In this document: positions 62,801 to 64,000 of the stretch, piece by piece | Layout of the letters: every line of letters starts with the position of its first letter | How positions within the stretch are numbered: the stretch's first letter is position 1 | NCBI RefSeq assembly: GCF_013390595.1 | Contig: NZ_JACAWV010000026.1 | Location: 1 to 64,000 of the forward strand | Direction: 5' to 3' | Length of the DNA: 64,000 bases | DNA from: Rhizobium sp. RM | GTDB taxonomy: Bacteria > Pseudomonadota > Alphaproteobacteria > Rhizobiales > Rhizobiaceae | Position numbers and translations under genes: made by a program | Notes under the pieces: model-generated | Told to the model about the DNA's origin: nothing | Seen by the model: only the letters and a program-made list of their open reading frames with translations | The model's database searches: none

Positions 62801-63923
62801 TATCTCCGGCAATCTTGCCGCTCAATCGCTGGTGAAAAGCCGAAGCCTTTTCCAGCTCGCCGTCTTGCGTTTCAGACGAAACAAGGCCGCAATGGCCGGC
62901 TCCATCATGCTCGTGCTGATTACGCTCTTTTCATTTATCGGCCCGCATTTTCTGTCCCACACCTATGATCAGGTGTTTTCTTCCTACGTCTCGGTGGCGC
63001 CGAGCCTTGAGCCTCGCCCCGATGTGAACAACCTTCAGGGTGTGATGGAAGGGGTGGCCAGCAGGGCACGCGTGGAACTGAAGGAATTTGCGGTTGAGGG
63101 TCAGACCTTCACAGCAACTGTCACGTCCAGCGGCCAGATCGACCCGCGTACGACACGCTATTTCGACCGCGCCAACGAATTCGAGAACACGAAAATCGTT
63201 GCTACGGAAGATGACGGGAAAACCTTGAAGCTGGAAGGCGATGTCAACCGGGAATACTTTTTCTTCGGGACGGATTCGAACGGTCGCGACATGCTGGCGC
63301 GAGTCATGCTGGGCGGGCAAATCTCGATCGCCGTCGGTGTTCTGGCGAGTCTCGTTTCGCTGGGGATCGGCGTTGTCTACGGTGCGACAGCGGGCTACAT
63401 CGGAGGGCGTGTCGACAATGTGATGATGCGTTTCGTCGAGATCCTCTATTCGCTTCCCTTCGTCTTCCTGGTCGTCGTTCTGGTGGTCTTCTTCGGGCGC
63501 AGTTTCATCCTGATCTTCCTTGTGATCGGCGCGGTGGAGTGGCTGGATATGGCGCGTATCGTGCGTGGCCAGACACTTGCCCTTAAGCGACGGGAATTTG
63601 TGGGGGCGGCTCAGGCTTTGGGTCTGACTGACTGGCAAATCATCCGCCGTCACATCATTCCAAATACGATCGGCCCGGTGGTCGTGTTCGTCACGGTTGT
63701 CGTACCCAAAGTCATCCTTCTGGAAAGCTTCCTCTCCTTCCTCGGCCTTGGTGTACAGGCGCCACTGACAAGTTGGGGTGCGCTGATCTCCGAAGGCGCC
63801 AACAACATCCAGTCGGCGCCATGGCTACTGATATTTCCGGCGATCTTCTTCGTGCTGACCCTGTTTTCGCTCAACTTCGTGGGCGACGGGTTGCGTGATG
63901 CACTCGATCCCAAGGATCGTTGA
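62793..63923 (+). CDS. Peptide ABC transporter permease, OppC type
   Basis: This 376-residue inner-membrane permease is longer than most OppC proteins because of a periplasmic insert of about 110 residues after the first span (SLEPRPDVNNLQGVMEG to DVNREYFFFGTDSNGRDM), as in several alphaproteobacterial OppC proteins. The coupling segment REFVGAAQALGLTDWQIIRR is present. It overlaps OppB by eight bases and ends just before the ATPase gene. Confidence 0.93.
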   Translation: MTDISGNLAAQSLVKSRSLFQLAVLRFRRNKAAMAGSIMLVLITLFSFIGPHFLSHTYDQVFSSYVSVAPSLEPRPDVNNLQGVMEGVASRARVELKEFAVEGQTFTATVTSSGQIDPRTTRYFDRANEFENTKIVATEDDGKTLKLEGDVNREYFFFGTDSNGRDMLARVMLGGQISIAVGVLASLVSLGIGVVYGATAGYIGGRVDNVMMRFVEILYSLPFVFLVVVLVVFFGRSFILIFLVIGAVEWLDMARIVRGQTLALKRREFVGAAQALGLTDWQIIRRHIIPNTIGPVVVFVTVVVPKVILLESFLSFLGLGVQAPLTSWGALISEGANNIQSAPWLLIFPAIFFVLTLFSLNFVGDGLRDALDPKDR

Positions 63924-63924
63924 C

Positions 63925-64000
63925 ATGAATACACCATCTGAAACCATTCTCACCGTTCGTGATCTCAAAGTCGATTTTACCACGCCAGATGGCACGGTGA
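63925..64000 (+). CDS. Peptide ABC transporter ATP-binding protein, OppD type (partial)
   Basis: Only the first 25 codons are in the window. They read MNTPSETILTVRDLKVDFTT then PDGTV, the normal start of OppD/DppD ATPases. The ATG lies two bases after the OppC stop, so it continues the operon past the right edge. Confidence 0.85.
   Translation, partial: MNTPSETILTVRDLKVDFTTPDGTV

Overview
The window looks like chromosomal or chromid DNA of an alphaproteobacterium of the order Hyphomicrobiales, most likely a Rhizobiaceae member (Agrobacterium/Rhizobium type). The reasons are the abundance of ABC uptake systems, LysR regulators and divergent catabolic operons, candidate RirA-type iron boxes (TGA-N9-TCA), a small periplasmic protein followed by a two-component pair as in FeuNPQ, and an initiator tRNA of alphaproteobacterial form. 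No phage, IS element or CRISPR array was seen; genes are densely packed and often overlap by 4 bases (ATGA/GTGA).

Layout. (1) 1-320: a terminator, a run of six small hairpins and tRNA-fMet. (2) 560-16224: a double catabolic island. On the + strand a NitT/TauT-type ABC importer (substrate-binding protein, ATPase, permease) is followed by an FAD oxidoreductase, a class III CoA-transferase, an enoyl-CoA hydratase and a LysR regulator. On the - strand a second ABC importer of the same type is followed by a 2OG-Fe(II) oxygenase, a second LysR regulator, a cytosine-deaminase-like amidohydrolase, a Tat-exported cyclase-family hydrolase, a ferredoxin and a DapA-like aldolase. A two-part operator (TTGCC-N5-GGCAA, 18 bp, then GTnCTTTATTnGAAC) is repeated in the correct orientation upstream of both the + operon and the ferredoxin/aldolase operon, so both are probably controlled by one LysR protein. 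The substrate is unknown.

(3) 16784-27297: iron and heme acquisition. An ECF sigma factor and FecR-type anti-sigma precede an STN-containing heme-type TonB receptor, a DUF2218 protein and a second siderophore-type TonB receptor; next to them lies a separate heme/hemoglobin receptor. Two RirA-like boxes precede these units. (4) 27428-35361: an ATP-dependent DNA ligase, a possible small RNA, a COG4637-type ATPase, a large unknown membrane protein, a uracil/xanthine permease and a PAS protein. (5) 35519-44342: a long - strand operon that combines a split Rieske oxygenase (iron-sulfur domain and catalytic domain on separate polypeptides), a glutathione transferase, an 8-oxoguanine-deaminase-like amidohydrolase and a BMP-type nucleoside-class ABC importer, probably for uptake and breakdown of a modified purine, pterin or similar N-heterocycle. 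A cupin protein follows.

(6) 44512-64000: TetR/SDR divergent pair, hybrid histidine kinase, PepSY proteins with a PhoPQ/FeuPQ-like two-component system, an EamA transporter with a divergent Lrp regulator, ribB under an FMN riboswitch, an aldo/keto reductase without the usual catalytic His, a fused dihydroxyacetone kinase, several small proteins, zinT with a Zur box, and the start of a peptide-type (Opp/Dpp) ABC importer operon that runs off the right edge.
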